Source: Neisseriaceae bacterium HSC-16F19
Lineage (GTDB): Bacteria > Pseudomonadota > Gammaproteobacteria > Burkholderiales > Neisseriaceae
Assembly: GCF_024171525.1 (NCBI RefSeq)
Contig: NZ_JALJZY010000002.1
Coordinates: forward strand, 124,001 to 188,000
DNA length: 64,000 nucleotides
Direction of reading: 5' to 3'
In this document: positions 26,780 through 36,315 of the stretch, piece by piece
How positions within the stretch are numbered: position 1 is the first letter of the stretch
Layout of the letters: every line of letters starts with the position of its first letter
The notes under the pieces: generated by a model
The model's input: the letters and a program-made list of their open reading frames with translations, nothing else
Database searches by the model: none
Told to the model about the DNA's origin: nothing
Program-made: the position numbers and the translations under genes

Positions 26780-27277
26780 ATGGAAATGGAACCCGATTTA
26801 AACACCGCCAAAGCGCGCATACTCGAACAATGCCGCCGTAACGGCGCCGCCGTGACCGCCCTGCGCGAGCAGGTGCTGGACATCGTGCTGCACATGAGCG
26901 GCGTCATCAAAGCCTATCATGTGCTGGCGCAAATGCAGCGCAACAGCCGCACACCGGTGGCACCGCCCACCGCCTACCGCGCCCTCGATTTCTGGGCCGA
27001 TAACGGCGTGCTGCACAAAATCGGCGCCGTCAACGGCTATATTCTGTGCAGCCACATCCAGCACGACTGCAACGGCCATTGCCATGTGGAAGACGGCCAC
27101 AGCAATGCCTTTGTGCTGGTTTGCACCGAATGCGGCGCCGTGGACGAGCAGAGCATGAGCCGCGAATGGGCCGCCCTGCGCCAGCGCCTGGCCGAAACCG
27201 GTTTCGCACTGAATGAAGAACACATTGTTTTAACAGGAATATGCACCGCATGTCAGCAACAGCAACAACAGCAGTAA
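26780..27277 (+). CDS. zur: Fur-family zinc uptake regulator (Zur)
   Basis: 165 residues. A winged helix (LREQVLDIVLHMSGVIKAYHVL ... PTAYRALDFWADNGVLHKI) is followed by a His/Cys-rich metal region (CSHIQHDCNGHCHVEDGHS) and two CX2C motifs (CTECG, CTACQ) for the structural zinc. The His/Cys pattern and the COG0523 neighbour point to Zur rather than Fur. The protein ends in seven Gln, which is odd for Zur. That tract is read in another frame as the N-terminus of the COG0523 gene, which overlaps by 37 bp. Confidence 0.88.
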   Translation: MEMEPDLNTAKARILEQCRRNGAAVTALREQVLDIVLHMSGVIKAYHVLAQMQRNSRTPVAPPTAYRALDFWADNGVLHKIGAVNGYILCSHIQHDCNGHCHVEDGHSNAFVLVCTECGAVDEQSMSREWAALRQRLAETGFALNEEHIVLTGICTACQQQQQQQ

Positions 27278-28191
27278 ACAAAACCAAAGTCCATCTGTTT
27301 TCCGGTTTTTTGGGTGTGGGCAAAACCACGGCCCTGAAAAGCCTGATTGCGCAAAAAGACCCGGCCGAGCAATGGGTCATCATTGTCAACGAATTCGGTG
27401 AAATCGGCATCGACGGCGCGGTGCTGGCGGATAACGGTATTCCGGTGGCGGAAATCGCCGGGGGCTGCCTGTGCTGCGTGGCCGGGCCGCAAATGGCCGC
27501 CACCGTGGCCAAAATCCTCAGCCAACAGCGTCCGCACCGCCTGCTGATCGAGGCCAGCGGCCTGGCCCATGCCGCCGGGGTGATTGATGAATTGAGCAGC
27601 AAGCCTTTGAACGAAGATTTGGAAATCGCCGCCGTGTTCACCGTGGTGGATCCGCGCCAGTTTGTCAACGACGACTATGCCGCCCAACTGCTGTATAAAG
27701 ACCAAATCGGCGTGGCCGATGTGCTGGTGGCGAGCAAAACCGATTTGTGCGATGCGGCCACGCTGGCGGCCTTCCGCGAACGCGCCGCTAAGCTGTTTCC
27801 GCCCAAGGCCAAGGTGGTGGAAGTAAACCATGCACAGCTGGACATTGCCTGGCTGGACATTCCCGTCACCGCCAAAAGCCGCTACCGCATAGCCGTGCCC
27901 GCCGATTTGGCCGAAGGCTATCAGTCGCAAGGCTTCACCTTTGACCCGGAACGCAATTTCGACGGCGAGCGTTTGACGCAGTTTTTCAACGATTTGCCCG
28001 CCTTGTGCGAGGGCTTGGTACGCGCCAAAGGCGTTTTCCGCGTGCTCGATACTTGGGTATGGCTCAATTGGGTGGACGGACAGTGGGGCGCCAACCAAGT
28101 GGCGTGGCGGCGCGACAGCCGTTTCGAGCTGATTGCACGCAGATTTGATGCGGATGCCATTGCCGCGCGTTTGCAGGCGGCTTTGGAATAA
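27241..28191 (+). CDS. COG0523 (CobW-like) metallochaperone GTPase
   Basis: 316 residues. Walker A FLGVGKTTALKS is near residue 24, GGCLCC is the metal-binding CxCC of the family, and NEFGEIGIDG and VASKTDLCD (G4-like) are also present. COG0523 GTPases hand metal ions to client proteins, and members in Zur operons act in zinc deficiency. ATG 27241 is preceded by ACAGGAAT; ATG 27250 is an alternative. The 37-bp overlap with zur makes co-translation likely, so expression should follow zinc through Zur. Confidence 0.9.
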   Translation: MHRMSATATTAVNKTKVHLFSGFLGVGKTTALKSLIAQKDPAEQWVIIVNEFGEIGIDGAVLADNGIPVAEIAGGCLCCVAGPQMAATVAKILSQQRPHRLLIEASGLAHAAGVIDELSSKPLNEDLEIAAVFTVVDPRQFVNDDYAAQLLYKDQIGVADVLVASKTDLCDAATLAAFRERAAKLFPPKAKVVEVNHAQLDIAWLDIPVTAKSRYRIAVPADLAEGYQSQGFTFDPERNFDGERLTQFFNDLPALCEGLVRAKGVFRVLDTWVWLNWVDGQWGANQVAWRRDSRFELIARRFDADAIAARLQAALE

Positions 28192-28205
28192 GAATGTGTT
28201 GAATA

Positions 28206-28230
28206 AAAAACGCCCCAGACGGGCGTTTTT
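28206..28230 (+). terminator. Intrinsic terminator after the COG0523 gene
   Basis: AAAAACGCCC-CAGAC-GGGCGTTTTT: 10-bp stem, five-base loop and a T run, 14 bp after the stop. Confidence 0.9.
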
Positions 28231-28266
28231 TATTTTCAGGCAGCCTCAGAGAATTTGAGGCATAAA

Positions 28267-28296
28267 AACGGCGGTATGGACATCCATACCGCCGTT
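28267..28296 (-). terminator. Intrinsic terminator of the metP-metS unit
   Basis: A 14-bp perfect stem (AACGGCGGTATGGA and complement) with a two-base loop. On the minus strand it is followed by a T run (TTTTTATG). It lies 18 bp beyond the metS stop. Confidence 0.85.
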
Positions 28297-28313
28297 GTGT
28301 TTACAGCTAGGTC

Positions 28314-28406
28314 TTACTCTTTGGGCAGACGCAGAATGGAGAGGATAAAGCCACCCCAAATCACCACCAGGGCGATCAGCATCATTACAATGGCAGTAGT
28401 GCTCAT
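28314..28406 (-). CDS. metS: Methionine/alanine importer small subunit MetS
   Basis: A 30-codon gene (MSTTAIVMMLIALVVIWGGF, then ILSILRLPKE) beginning one base after the metP stop. It is a single hydrophobic helix followed by a short basic/acidic tail. This matches the MetS family, the small obligate partner of MetP in secondary methionine/alanine uptake described in Corynebacterium. It is shorter than usual gene-calling cut-offs and easily missed. Context, length and composition all fit. Confidence 0.85.
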   Translation of the reverse strand: MSTTAIVMMLIALVVIWGGFILSILRLPKE

Positions 28407-28407
28407 A

Positions 28408-29919
28408 TCAGTCTTCCTTTTGGTTAGGGTCGAACTTGTCTTCGTTTTTCCACGGCAGCAGGCTCAAGATAATGGAAACCACCACCAGACCCACGGACAT
28501 GCCCCAACCGAAGATGTTGAGGAACCAGTCCGGATAGTCTTCGTAGTTTTTGGCCAACAGGTTACGGGTGTCTTGGAACAGCATAAAGGCCAGTACGGCT
28601 ACGGTCAGTACCACGCAGGCGGTCCAGATGGGGCCGACTTTGAAGGAAGACACGCTGTTCAAGTGGTCGCGCAGTACGGGCAGCTTTTTGCTCACCACCA
28701 GGGCGAATACATACAGCATACCGGCGGCGACAATACCGTAGGTGTTGACGAATTTGTCCATGGCGTCCAGTACCGGCAGGCCGGTGGTGGTGCCGAACAG
28801 CAGGATGGAGATCACCATCAGCGGCAGGCCCACGAGGAAGGTGGCCGGTACGCGGGCGATTTTCCATTTGTCCTGCACGGCGGCAATAATCACTTCCAGA
28901 ATGGAAATCAGCGAAGTCAGGCCGGCAAACACCAGCGAGCCGAAGAACAGCACGCCGATGAAGGAGCCCATAGGCGCTTGGTTGATGATGGTCGGGAAGG
29001 CGATAAAGGCCAGGCCGACACCGCTCTTGGCCACTTCGTTTACTTCTTGTCCGGCAGCCACGGCCATAAAGCCCAAGGCGGCAAATACACCGATACCGGC
29101 CAGGATTTCAAAGCTGCTGTTGGCAAAACCCACCACCATGCCGGTACCGGTGAGGTCGGTTTTGGTTTTCAGGTAAGAAGAGTAGGTGATCATAATGCCG
29201 AAGCAGATGGACAGGGAGAAGAAAATCTGACCATAAGCGGCCACCCACACGCCCGGCTCGGCCAGTTTGGACCAATTGGGGGTGAACAGGGCATCCAAGC
29301 CTTTGGCGGCACCCGGCAGGGTCAGGGAAATACCCACCAAGAGTACGAACATGATGACCAGCAGGGGCATAAAGATGGTGGAAGCGCGGGCCACGCCTTT
29401 TTGTACGCCCATGGCCATAATCGCCAGGGTAAACAGCCATACGCCCACCAAGGGGCCGAGTACGGAGCCGACAAAGTTCAGACCCAAGTCGTCGGGACCG
29501 GCCGCTTGCAGGTATTGGTTGATGAGGAAGTCGGCCGGATCGTTGCCCCATGCACCGACCATGGCGAAATAGGTGTAGCTGGCAGCCCAGCCCAGAATCA
29601 CGGCGTAATAAATACAGATGATGACGTTGGTCATCACGTTCCACCAGCCGAAGGGCTCGAATTTTTTGCAAATGCGGCGGAAAGCCAAGGGGGCGGAGCC
29701 GCGGCTGCGGTGACCCAGGGCGTAATCCAGGAACAAAAGCGGAATGCCGGCGGTTAACAGCGCCACCAGGTAGGGCACGATAAAGGCGCCGCCGCCGTTA
29801 TCGTAAGTCACATAGGGAAAGCGCCAGATATTGCCCAAGCCCACAGCCGAACCGATGGCGGCGAACATAAACGCCCGGCGGCTGGAGAAGGTCTCGCGTT
29901 GTGTGGTGTTATTAGACAC
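28408..29919 (-). CDS. metP: Sodium-dependent neurotransmitter-symporter-family transporter (MetP-like)
   Basis: 503 residues from the GTG at 29919, chosen because AGAGG lies six bases upstream; the next GTG at 29952 has none. [33 protein letters not shown] is the NSS (SLC6/LeuT) TM1 sodium/substrate-binding signature, and about twelve membrane segments follow. Pairing with MetS supports methionine/alanine import coupled to sodium. Substrate is inferred from that partner. Confidence 0.85.
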   Translation of the reverse strand: MSNNTTQRETFSSRRAFMFAAIGSAVGLGNIWRFPYVTYDNGGGAFIVPYLVALLTAGIPLLFLDYALGHRSRGSAPLAFRRICKKFEPFGWWNVMTNVIICIYYAVILGWAASYTYFAMVGAWGNDPADFLINQYLQAAGPDDLGLNFVGSVLGPLVGVWLFTLAIMAMGVQKGVARASTIFMPLLVIMFVLLVGISLTLPGAAKGLDALFTPNWSKLAEPGVWVAAYGQIFFSLSICFGIMITYSSYLKTKTDLTGTGMVVGFANSSFEILAGIGVFAALGFMAVAAGQEVNEVAKSGVGLAFIAFPTIINQAPMGSFIGVLFFGSLVFAGLTSLISILEVIIAAVQDKWKIARVPATFLVGLPLMVISILLFGTTTGLPVLDAMDKFVNTYGIVAAGMLYVFALVVSKKLPVLRDHLNSVSSFKVGPIWTACVVLTVAVLAFMLFQDTRNLLAKNYEDYPDWFLNIFGWGMSVGLVVVSIILSLLPWKNEDKFDPNQKED

Positions 29920-30258
29920 GGTATACCTCTGCGGGATATGTTGAACGGACACGCAGGCTTTGCATGGGGCAGCAGATTATGCGGCCAAATGTAAAGTTAT
30001 GCGATTATTAAGCCGTGAATTGTGAAGGAAATGCCCGATAATGGCAAGCGCAAGCATGTAAATTTACAGGAAATGGCGCTGAAACGAGGCTGCCTGAAAG
30101 AAATCCCGATGAGCTGATTATTCTTTATTAAGAATTAATTTTAGATATATATTTTAGATATTATAATTTTTATGGTTTTTCATGCTTGATTATTGCCTTA
30201 CTTGGCAATAATTTAAATATTGAACTCAGAGGCGTGTGCAGAGAAAACCGCCGACAAA
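29920..30258. other. Non-coding gap between metP and prpE
   Basis: No gene is supportable. It contains one DUS near 30090 and an AT-rich island (about 30115-30230) with a short repeated TTTTAGATAT and a small hairpin around 30193-30211 (ATTGCC/GGCAAT). It lies between two minus-strand genes, so part of it should carry the metP promoter. Confidence 0.5.
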
Positions 30259-30320
30259 AAAGGCTGCCTGAAAACGAACGCAGTGAGTTTCTGCGTAGCA
30301 AAATCTTTCAGGCAACCTTT
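30259..30320 (-). terminator. Compound hairpin terminator after prpE
   Basis: Outer arms AAAGGCTGCCTGAAA / TTTCAGGCAACCTTT (a DUS pair with one mismatch) enclose an inner hairpin ACGCAG...CTGCGT. The structure lies 19 bp past the stop. Confidence 0.7.
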
Positions 30321-30338
30321 AAACGAGCTTGGCGGTAT

Positions 30339-32315
30339 TTATTTGTTCTGAATCACATCCTGAATACCGGCCAGGGCGTTCGGATCGTCCAAGGTGGAGA
30401 GATCGCCGGGGTCACGGCCTTCGGCCACGGCCTGGATGGAGCGGCGCAAGAGCTTGCCGGAACGGGTTTTCGGCAGGGTGAGGGTGAAATACACCTCGGC
30501 CGGGCGCGCCACCGCACCCAGTTGTTTCACCACTTCGGCAAACACTTCTTTTTCCAGCGCGGCGCGTTTTTCGGCGGTGTCCATGGCGCTGTTGTCTTTG
30601 AGCGTACAGAAGGCAATCGGTACTTGGCCTTTGAGCTCGTCGGCCTTGCCCACCACCGCCACTTCCGCCACCAGCGGATGGCCGCAGATGGCCTCTTCGA
30701 TTTCGCGCGTGCCCAAGCGGTGTCCGGCCACATTGATGACATCATCGGTGCGGCCGAGGATGAAGTAATAGCCGTCATCATCCATAACCGCCCAGTCGGA
30801 CGTGGAGTAATAGCTGCCGTCAAACTCGGAGAAATAGCTGCTGATAAAGCGTTTGTCGTCGCCCCAAACCGTCATCAGACAGCCCGGCGGCAGCGGCGGC
30901 TGTACGGTGAGCAGCCCTTTTTCATTCGGCGCGCAGGGCTCGCCGGTGGATTCGTTGCGGATGGTGACATCGTAACCATAGACCGGCATGCCGGGCGAGC
31001 CGTAGCGCAGCGGTTTCAAATCCACGCCCGGCAGATAGGAGAGCAGCGGCCAGCCGGTTTCGGTCTGCCAGTAGTTATCCACAATGGCGGCATCGAGGTT
31101 GTCGGCCAGCCAGGAGGCGGTGGGCTCGTCCAGCGGTTCGCCGGCGAGGAAGAAATATTGCAGGCTGGTCAAATCGTATTTGTCCATCCATGCCGGGTCT
31201 TGTTTTTTGAGAATGCGCGCGCCGGTGGGGGATGAGAACAGCGCGGTCACACGGTATTCGGCAATGGTGCGCCACCAGATGCCGGGGTCGGGCTGGGTGG
31301 GCAGACCCTCATACACAATGGTGGTCATGCCGTGCAGAAGCGGCGCATAGACGATATAGGAGTGGCCGACCACCCAACCGATGTCGGAGGTGGACCAAAA
31401 CACCTCGCCGGGGCGGCAGTCGTAAATATGGTGCATGGAAGCGGCCAGAGCCACGGCATAGCCGCCGATGTCGCGCTGCACGCCCTTGGGTTTGCCGGTG
31501 GTGCCGGAAGTGTAGAGGATGTAGGAAGGGTCTGTGGCCTTCATCCACGCGCAGGGCACGCTGGCATTGCGCTCGGCGCTGCTTTGGCGCAATTCGGCAT
31601 AGTCTTTGTCCCACGGCTGGCTGGGCATATCGGCATCGAGGCCGCGGTTGATGACCAGCACATGGCCGGGCTTGGCCTGAGCCTGTTCGATGGCGCTGTC
31701 CACCAAGTGTTTGTAAGGTACGACCTTGCCGCCGCGCATACCGGCATCGCTGGTAACCAATACCTTGGGTTCGGCGTCGTCAATGCGCATGGCCAGGTTG
31801 TGGGCGGCAAAACCGCCGAATACCACCGAATGGATGGCGCCGATGCGCGCGCAGGCGAGCATGGCAAACAGCGCCTCAGCAATCATGGGCATGTAAATCA
31901 CCACACGGTCGCCGCGACCCACGCCCAGTCCTTGCAGCACATCGGCAAAATAATTCACTTCGCGGTGGAATTCGGCATAGCTGATATGGCGTTTGACACA
32001 GCCGTCTTCAACGATGATGTTGGCGCCCAGGCGCTCAAAGGCTGCCTGAACAGAGGGCTGTTGTTCCAGCAGGGCCTGGTTGATTTCGGTGGAGAGCCAG
32101 ACGATGGCGTTTTGATCGGCACGTTCGGCCAGGTGGCGGTCTATGCAGTTGTGGGCCAGATTCAGTTCACCGTCGGGAAACCAGCGTGCAAAAGGCGGAT
32201 TGCTGAAATCCAGAATTTGCTGCGGTGCCTGATGCCAGTCAATCAGCTTGGCCTGTTCGGCCCAGAAAGCCTCTTTGTCCTTGATCGAGCGCTGGTGGAA
32301 TTCGGCATACTGCAT
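30339..32315 (-). CDS. prpE: Propionate--CoA ligase (PrpE / ACSS3-like acyl-CoA synthetase)
   Basis: 658 residues. The N-terminus (YAEFHQRSIKDKEAFW..., DFSNPPFARWFPDGELNLAHN) is characteristic of PrpE rather than Acs. The ANL core shows YTSGTTGKPKG (AMP-binding P-loop), WWRTIAEYRVTALF and YWQTETGWP. PKTRSGKLLRRSIQAV at the end carries the catalytic, acetylation-regulated Lys. It activates propionate (possibly acetate) to the CoA ester. No other prp genes are nearby. A DUS inside the gene encodes the VQAAFER segment. Confidence 0.88.
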   Translation of the reverse strand: MQYAEFHQRSIKDKEAFWAEQAKLIDWHQAPQQILDFSNPPFARWFPDGELNLAHNCIDRHLAERADQNAIVWLSTEINQALLEQQPSVQAAFERLGANIIVEDGCVKRHISYAEFHREVNYFADVLQGLGVGRGDRVVIYMPMIAEALFAMLACARIGAIHSVVFGGFAAHNLAMRIDDAEPKVLVTSDAGMRGGKVVPYKHLVDSAIEQAQAKPGHVLVINRGLDADMPSQPWDKDYAELRQSSAERNASVPCAWMKATDPSYILYTSGTTGKPKGVQRDIGGYAVALAASMHHIYDCRPGEVFWSTSDIGWVVGHSYIVYAPLLHGMTTIVYEGLPTQPDPGIWWRTIAEYRVTALFSSPTGARILKKQDPAWMDKYDLTSLQYFFLAGEPLDEPTASWLADNLDAAIVDNYWQTETGWPLLSYLPGVDLKPLRYGSPGMPVYGYDVTIRNESTGEPCAPNEKGLLTVQPPLPPGCLMTVWGDDKRFISSYFSEFDGSYYSTSDWAVMDDDGYYFILGRTDDVINVAGHRLGTREIEEAICGHPLVAEVAVVGKADELKGQVPIAFCTLKDNSAMDTAEKRAALEKEVFAEVVKQLGAVARPAEVYFTLTLPKTRSGKLLRRSIQAVAEGRDPGDLSTLDDPNALAGIQDVIQNK

Positions 32316-32532
32316 AAACGTGCTCCTTTGTGAAGATGGTTATGGGACACCGGCCGGGCAAAAGAAAAGGGCACCGGCAACTGTGTGCGGTGTCCGTTTT
32401 AAGCGCGGACTGATGCGCAGCCGCAGATGCAGCCGCAGTTTCTACTCTAATTATTATGTATGGGCTGCAATGTAGCGGATTTTGTAAACGAGTGCAATGC
32501 AAAAATAGGTATTTGAAAAGCCGGGTTTGCGT

Positions 32533-32838
32533 TTAGTCAAACAGTCCCGGCTCAAACAGGGCCTGGTTGGGTTGCAGGGTGTCGGCGCGCAAGTCGCAGT
32601 CGATGCGCACATCGCCGGACACGCGGCAGCAGCAGGGCAGGATTTCGCCGGGGGCGAGAAAGGCCAGCGGCAGTTCGGCATAATCCACCCGGCCTTCCAG
32701 CAGACGCAGACGACAGGCACCGCAATAGCCGCTGCGGCACTGGTATTCGACTTCGTGACCGGTGCGCTCCAGCGCTTCCAGCAGGGTTTCGTCCGGTTGG
32801 AGTTCGAAGCTTCGGTCGTTGGTGGTGATGAGACTCAT
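32533..32838 (-). CDS. 2Fe-2S ferredoxin, YfaE-like
   Basis: 101 residues of the plant-type ferredoxin fold, with CRSGYCGAC followed by a later Cys in LPCCCRVSG as cluster ligands. Small stand-alone members such as E. coli YfaE maintain the diferric-tyrosyl cofactor of class Ia ribonucleotide reductase. No nrdAB is present here, so that role is inferred only. It has no signal peptide. Confidence 0.82.
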   Translation of the reverse strand: MSLITTNDRSFELQPDETLLEALERTGHEVEYQCRSGYCGACRLRLLEGRVDYAELPLAFLAPGEILPCCCRVSGDVRIDCDLRADTLQPNQALFEPGLFD

Positions 32839-32878
32839 GGAAATCAGTTAAAAGGCTGCCTGAAAATAATACGGTAAC

Positions 32879-33061
32879 GGGCGGGTGTAAAACCCGCCCC
32901 TACGTTGGGGTGCTTAAACGGTTTTCAGGCAGCCTGTGGTGTAGGGGCGGATTTTATATCCGCCCGAAATGATGCTTGCACGGTAGGGTGGGCATGCTTG
33001 CCCACCGTTTTTTAAGTTGGCGGTGATTAACATAATTGGTGGGCATGAATGCCCACCCTAC
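32879..33061. repeat. Two inverted pairs of GTAGG-type palindromes
   Basis: Units at 32879-32903 and 32941-32965 (GGGCGGG stem, back to back around a DUS) and at 32983-33006 and 33038-33061 (GTGGGCAT stem, face to face). The first unit is identical to the palindrome flanking the DUF6881-like gene. They fill the gap between the ferredoxin gene and hemB. Confidence 0.8.
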
Positions 33062-33094
33062 GGTATTTTCAGGCAGCCCGAAGCATCAGGCAAT

Positions 33095-34240
<1,146 letters not shown>

Positions 34241-34891
34241 TTATTCGCGGGAGACAATTTTATGGCTCAGCAGCGTCAGGATTTGTTCTGCCTGCTGTTT
34301 GCCGGCACGGCGCTGCTCTTCGGTGGGGGCGCTGCCGGTTTGCAGACGGTGGCGGGCATCTTCGGCATCGGCCGGCAGGTATTTGAGCGCGGCTTCGGCA
34401 GAAAGCCGGCCGTCTTCCACCGCGGCCATCACGGTTTGGGTGCAGTGGCTGCGGTCGTTGCCGACACTGGCCACCCATGTTTTGTCGCTTTGCGGCAGCA
34501 GCCGCTCATAAGCACTGCCGAAGGCTTGGCGGGCGCCGGCGGTGTCCCCGGCCAGATAGAGCTCCCATGCACCCATGCCGGCTGCGCTGAGGGCGGCTTG
34601 GGGGACAACCACGGTCAGGTTTTCATTACGCCAGGCTTCCAGCAACAGGCCGAAAACCTCATCCGCACCGGGCATGCCGGTATCGATGCGGCCGATAACG
34701 GCGGCCAGTGTCAGTTGGCCGGAGAGTTCGCGGCGGCAGCGTTGCAGGGCAGCCAACACGGCTTCTGTGTCGTAGGCACACAATTCGTCCAACATAAGGG
34801 CCTGGGCGGCGGCAGAAAGCGGCGAGGCGGTCAGCTCGGCCGTCAGCTGTAAAGCCTGTGCCAGTATTCTCCTGTTGTCGGCGGTTGCCAT
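34241..34891 (-). CDS. Unknown protein, resembling phage-type replication-loader proteins
   Basis: 216 residues from ATG 34891. It is helical, Ala/Leu-rich and without a signal peptide or membrane segment. The pattern of an N-terminal helical part (SAAAQALMLDELCAYDTEAV...ALQRCRRELSGQLTLAAVIGR) followed by AWRNENLTVVVPQAALSAAG and GDTAGARQAFGSAYERLLPQ resembles small phage/prophage proteins annotated as replication or helicase-loader-like. That is by-eye resemblance only. No other phage gene is near. Its start lies 27 bp beyond the panB stop on the same strand. Confidence 0.5.
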   Translation of the reverse strand: MATADNRRILAQALQLTAELTASPLSAAAQALMLDELCAYDTEAVLAALQRCRRELSGQLTLAAVIGRIDTGMPGADEVFGLLLEAWRNENLTVVVPQAALSAAGMGAWELYLAGDTAGARQAFGSAYERLLPQSDKTWVASVGNDRSHCTQTVMAAVEDGRLSAEAALKYLPADAEDARHRLQTGSAPTEEQRRAGKQQAEQILTLLSHKIVSRE

Positions 34892-34917
34892 GACATGTAT
34901 GCCTTGCCGGTCAATAT

Positions 34918-35712
34918 TCAGCTGCCGAAGGTGTGTTCGGCGGCCGGAAAGCTTTTGTCTTTCACCGCAGCCACATAGGCGGCTACGGCTGCCTGAATGC
35001 TGGTCTGCCCCTGCATAAAGTTTTTCACGAATTTGGCGGTTTTGCCGGGGAAAACACCGAGCATGTCGTGCATCACCAATACTTGGCCGTCGCAATCTAC
35101 ACCGGCACCGATGCCGATGGTGGGGCAGACAATGCTGTCGGTCACTTCTTTACCCAATTCGGCGGGCACGCACTCCATCAGCACCAAATCGGCACCGGCT
35201 TCGGCATGGGCGCGGGCATCGGCCAAGAGGGCTTGTGCGGCCGTATCGCCGCGGCCCTGCACTTTATAACCGCCGAAGGCATTGACCGACTGCGGGGTCA
35301 GGCCGATGTGGGCGCACACGGGTATGCCGCGCTGTTGCAGGAAGTGTGTGGTTTCCGCCATCCACACGCCGCCTTCAAGTTTGACCATATGCGCACCGGC
35401 GGCCATCAGCTCCGCCGAGGCAGCAAACGCCTGCTCCTTGCTTTGCTGGTAGGCACCGAAGGGCAGGTCGGTGACGATCATGGCGCGGCTGTTGCCGCGG
35501 GCCACGGCGCGGGTGTGGTACACCATGTCGGCCAGGGTGACGGGCAGGGTGGAGCTTTGACCTTGCACGGCCATGCCGAGAGAGTCGCCCACCAAGAGGA
35601 CATCGACGCCTGCTTCATTCATCAGCGCGGCAAAGCTGGCCTCATAGCAGGTGAGCATGGCGATTTTTTCGCCTTCGGACTTCATTTTGCGCAAGGTATT
35701 GACGGTAATCAT
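34918..35712 (-). CDS. panB: 3-methyl-2-oxobutanoate hydroxymethyltransferase (PanB)
   Basis: 264 residues. [29 protein letters not shown] holds the metal-binding Asp, with VKLEGG and [20 protein letters not shown] further on. PanB makes ketopantoate from 2-oxoisovalerate and methylene-THF, the first committed step of pantothenate/CoA synthesis. panC is not adjacent in this window. Confidence 0.96.
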   Translation of the reverse strand: MITVNTLRKMKSEGEKIAMLTCYEASFAALMNEAGVDVLLVGDSLGMAVQGQSSTLPVTLADMVYHTRAVARGNSRAMIVTDLPFGAYQQSKEQAFAASAELMAAGAHMVKLEGGVWMAETTHFLQQRGIPVCAHIGLTPQSVNAFGGYKVQGRGDTAAQALLADARAHAEAGADLVLMECVPAELGKEVTDSIVCPTIGIGAGVDCDGQVLVMHDMLGVFPGKTAKFVKNFMQGQTSIQAAVAAYVAAVKDKSFPAAEHTFGS

Positions 35713-35847
35713 GTGTGTTCCTACAAAGAATCGTTTTCAGGCAGCCTGAAACTTTTGCTGCACCGCAACCCTATATGGGGTTGGTACGGGTTTTGCCAAG
35801 GGGCGCTTTATAGCGGATTCGGCCGGCGGGGGCAAGAACCAACGGTT

Positions 35848-36171
35848 TTATTGTGTGTCGGTGCCTGTAGTCATGGGCTGCACCAGTACCCAAGGCGCAA
35901 TCACCACCGCCCACAAGCGCTGCTCCTGCGCCCAAAACTGCTGCGCCATCCCGGCACTGACCGGCCCTACTTTACCCTCGCGCATCAGCAAGGCGATGGC
36001 AGCAGTATTGTCATCGGCCATCAGCTGGGCAATATTGACCAAATCCAATTCCGGCGACACATATACGGTAAGGCCGCGGGCAAAATGCAGTTGCAGGTCG
36101 CGCCAGTCTATGGGCGCGGTTTCCAAATTGAGTTTTTCGTTGAGCAGGTGCTTGTCTGTTTCGGCAGCCAT
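35848..36171 (-). CDS. DUF2288-family protein
   Basis: 107 residues, cytoplasmic. The ...NLETAPIDWRDLQLHFARG...VYVSPELDLV.. and LMADDNTAAIALLMREGKVG.. pattern, ending QFWAQEQRLWAVVIAPWVLVQ, fits DUF2288, a small proteobacterial family without known function. A 13-bp inverted repeat lies in the upstream region (36191-36254). Confidence 0.75.
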   Translation of the reverse strand: MAAETDKHLLNEKLNLETAPIDWRDLQLHFARGLTVYVSPELDLVNIAQLMADDNTAAIALLMREGKVGPVSAGMAQQFWAQEQRLWAVVIAPWVLVQPMTTGTDTQ

Positions 36172-36190
36172 TGAATTCTCTCTTAGGGCG

Positions 36191-36254
36191 AACTGACCAT
36201 TCGGGCGCGTAGCTGATTTTTGACAAAAAAACAGCCGTGAACGAATGGTCAGTT
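36191..36254. promoter_or_regulatory. Perfect 13-bp inverted repeat, possible operator
   Basis: AACTGACCATTCG at 36191-36203 and CGAATGGTCAGTT at 36242-36254, 38 bp apart, immediately upstream of the DUF2288 start. The half-sites resemble TetR-family operators (TGACCATTCG-like). No TetR gene is in the window, so the reader of these sites is unknown. They could also be element termini. Confidence 0.45.
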
Positions 36255-36267
36255 TGCACTGGCATTA

Positions 36268-36298
36268 AAAACGGCTTTCAGGCAGCCTGAAAGCCGTT
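36268..36298 (-). terminator. DUS-containing terminator after metQ
   Basis: AAACGGCTTTCAGGC-A-GCCTGAAAGCCGTTT, a 15-bp palindrome ending 17 bp past the metQ stop. Confidence 0.8.
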
Positions 36299-36315
36299 TG
36301 TTTCAAAAATACGCC

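Noticed and set aside
28255..29757. 500-codon open frame antisense to metP
   Set aside because: His/Gln/Gly-rich shadow frame; the opposite strand encodes a clear NSS transporter plus MetS.
29920..29952. GTG at 29952 as metP start
   Set aside because: No ribosome site; AGAGG six bases before GTG 29919 fits better.
34241..34891. Prophage remnant
   Set aside because: A single phage-like gene with no integrase, capsid, lysis genes or att-like repeats nearby.
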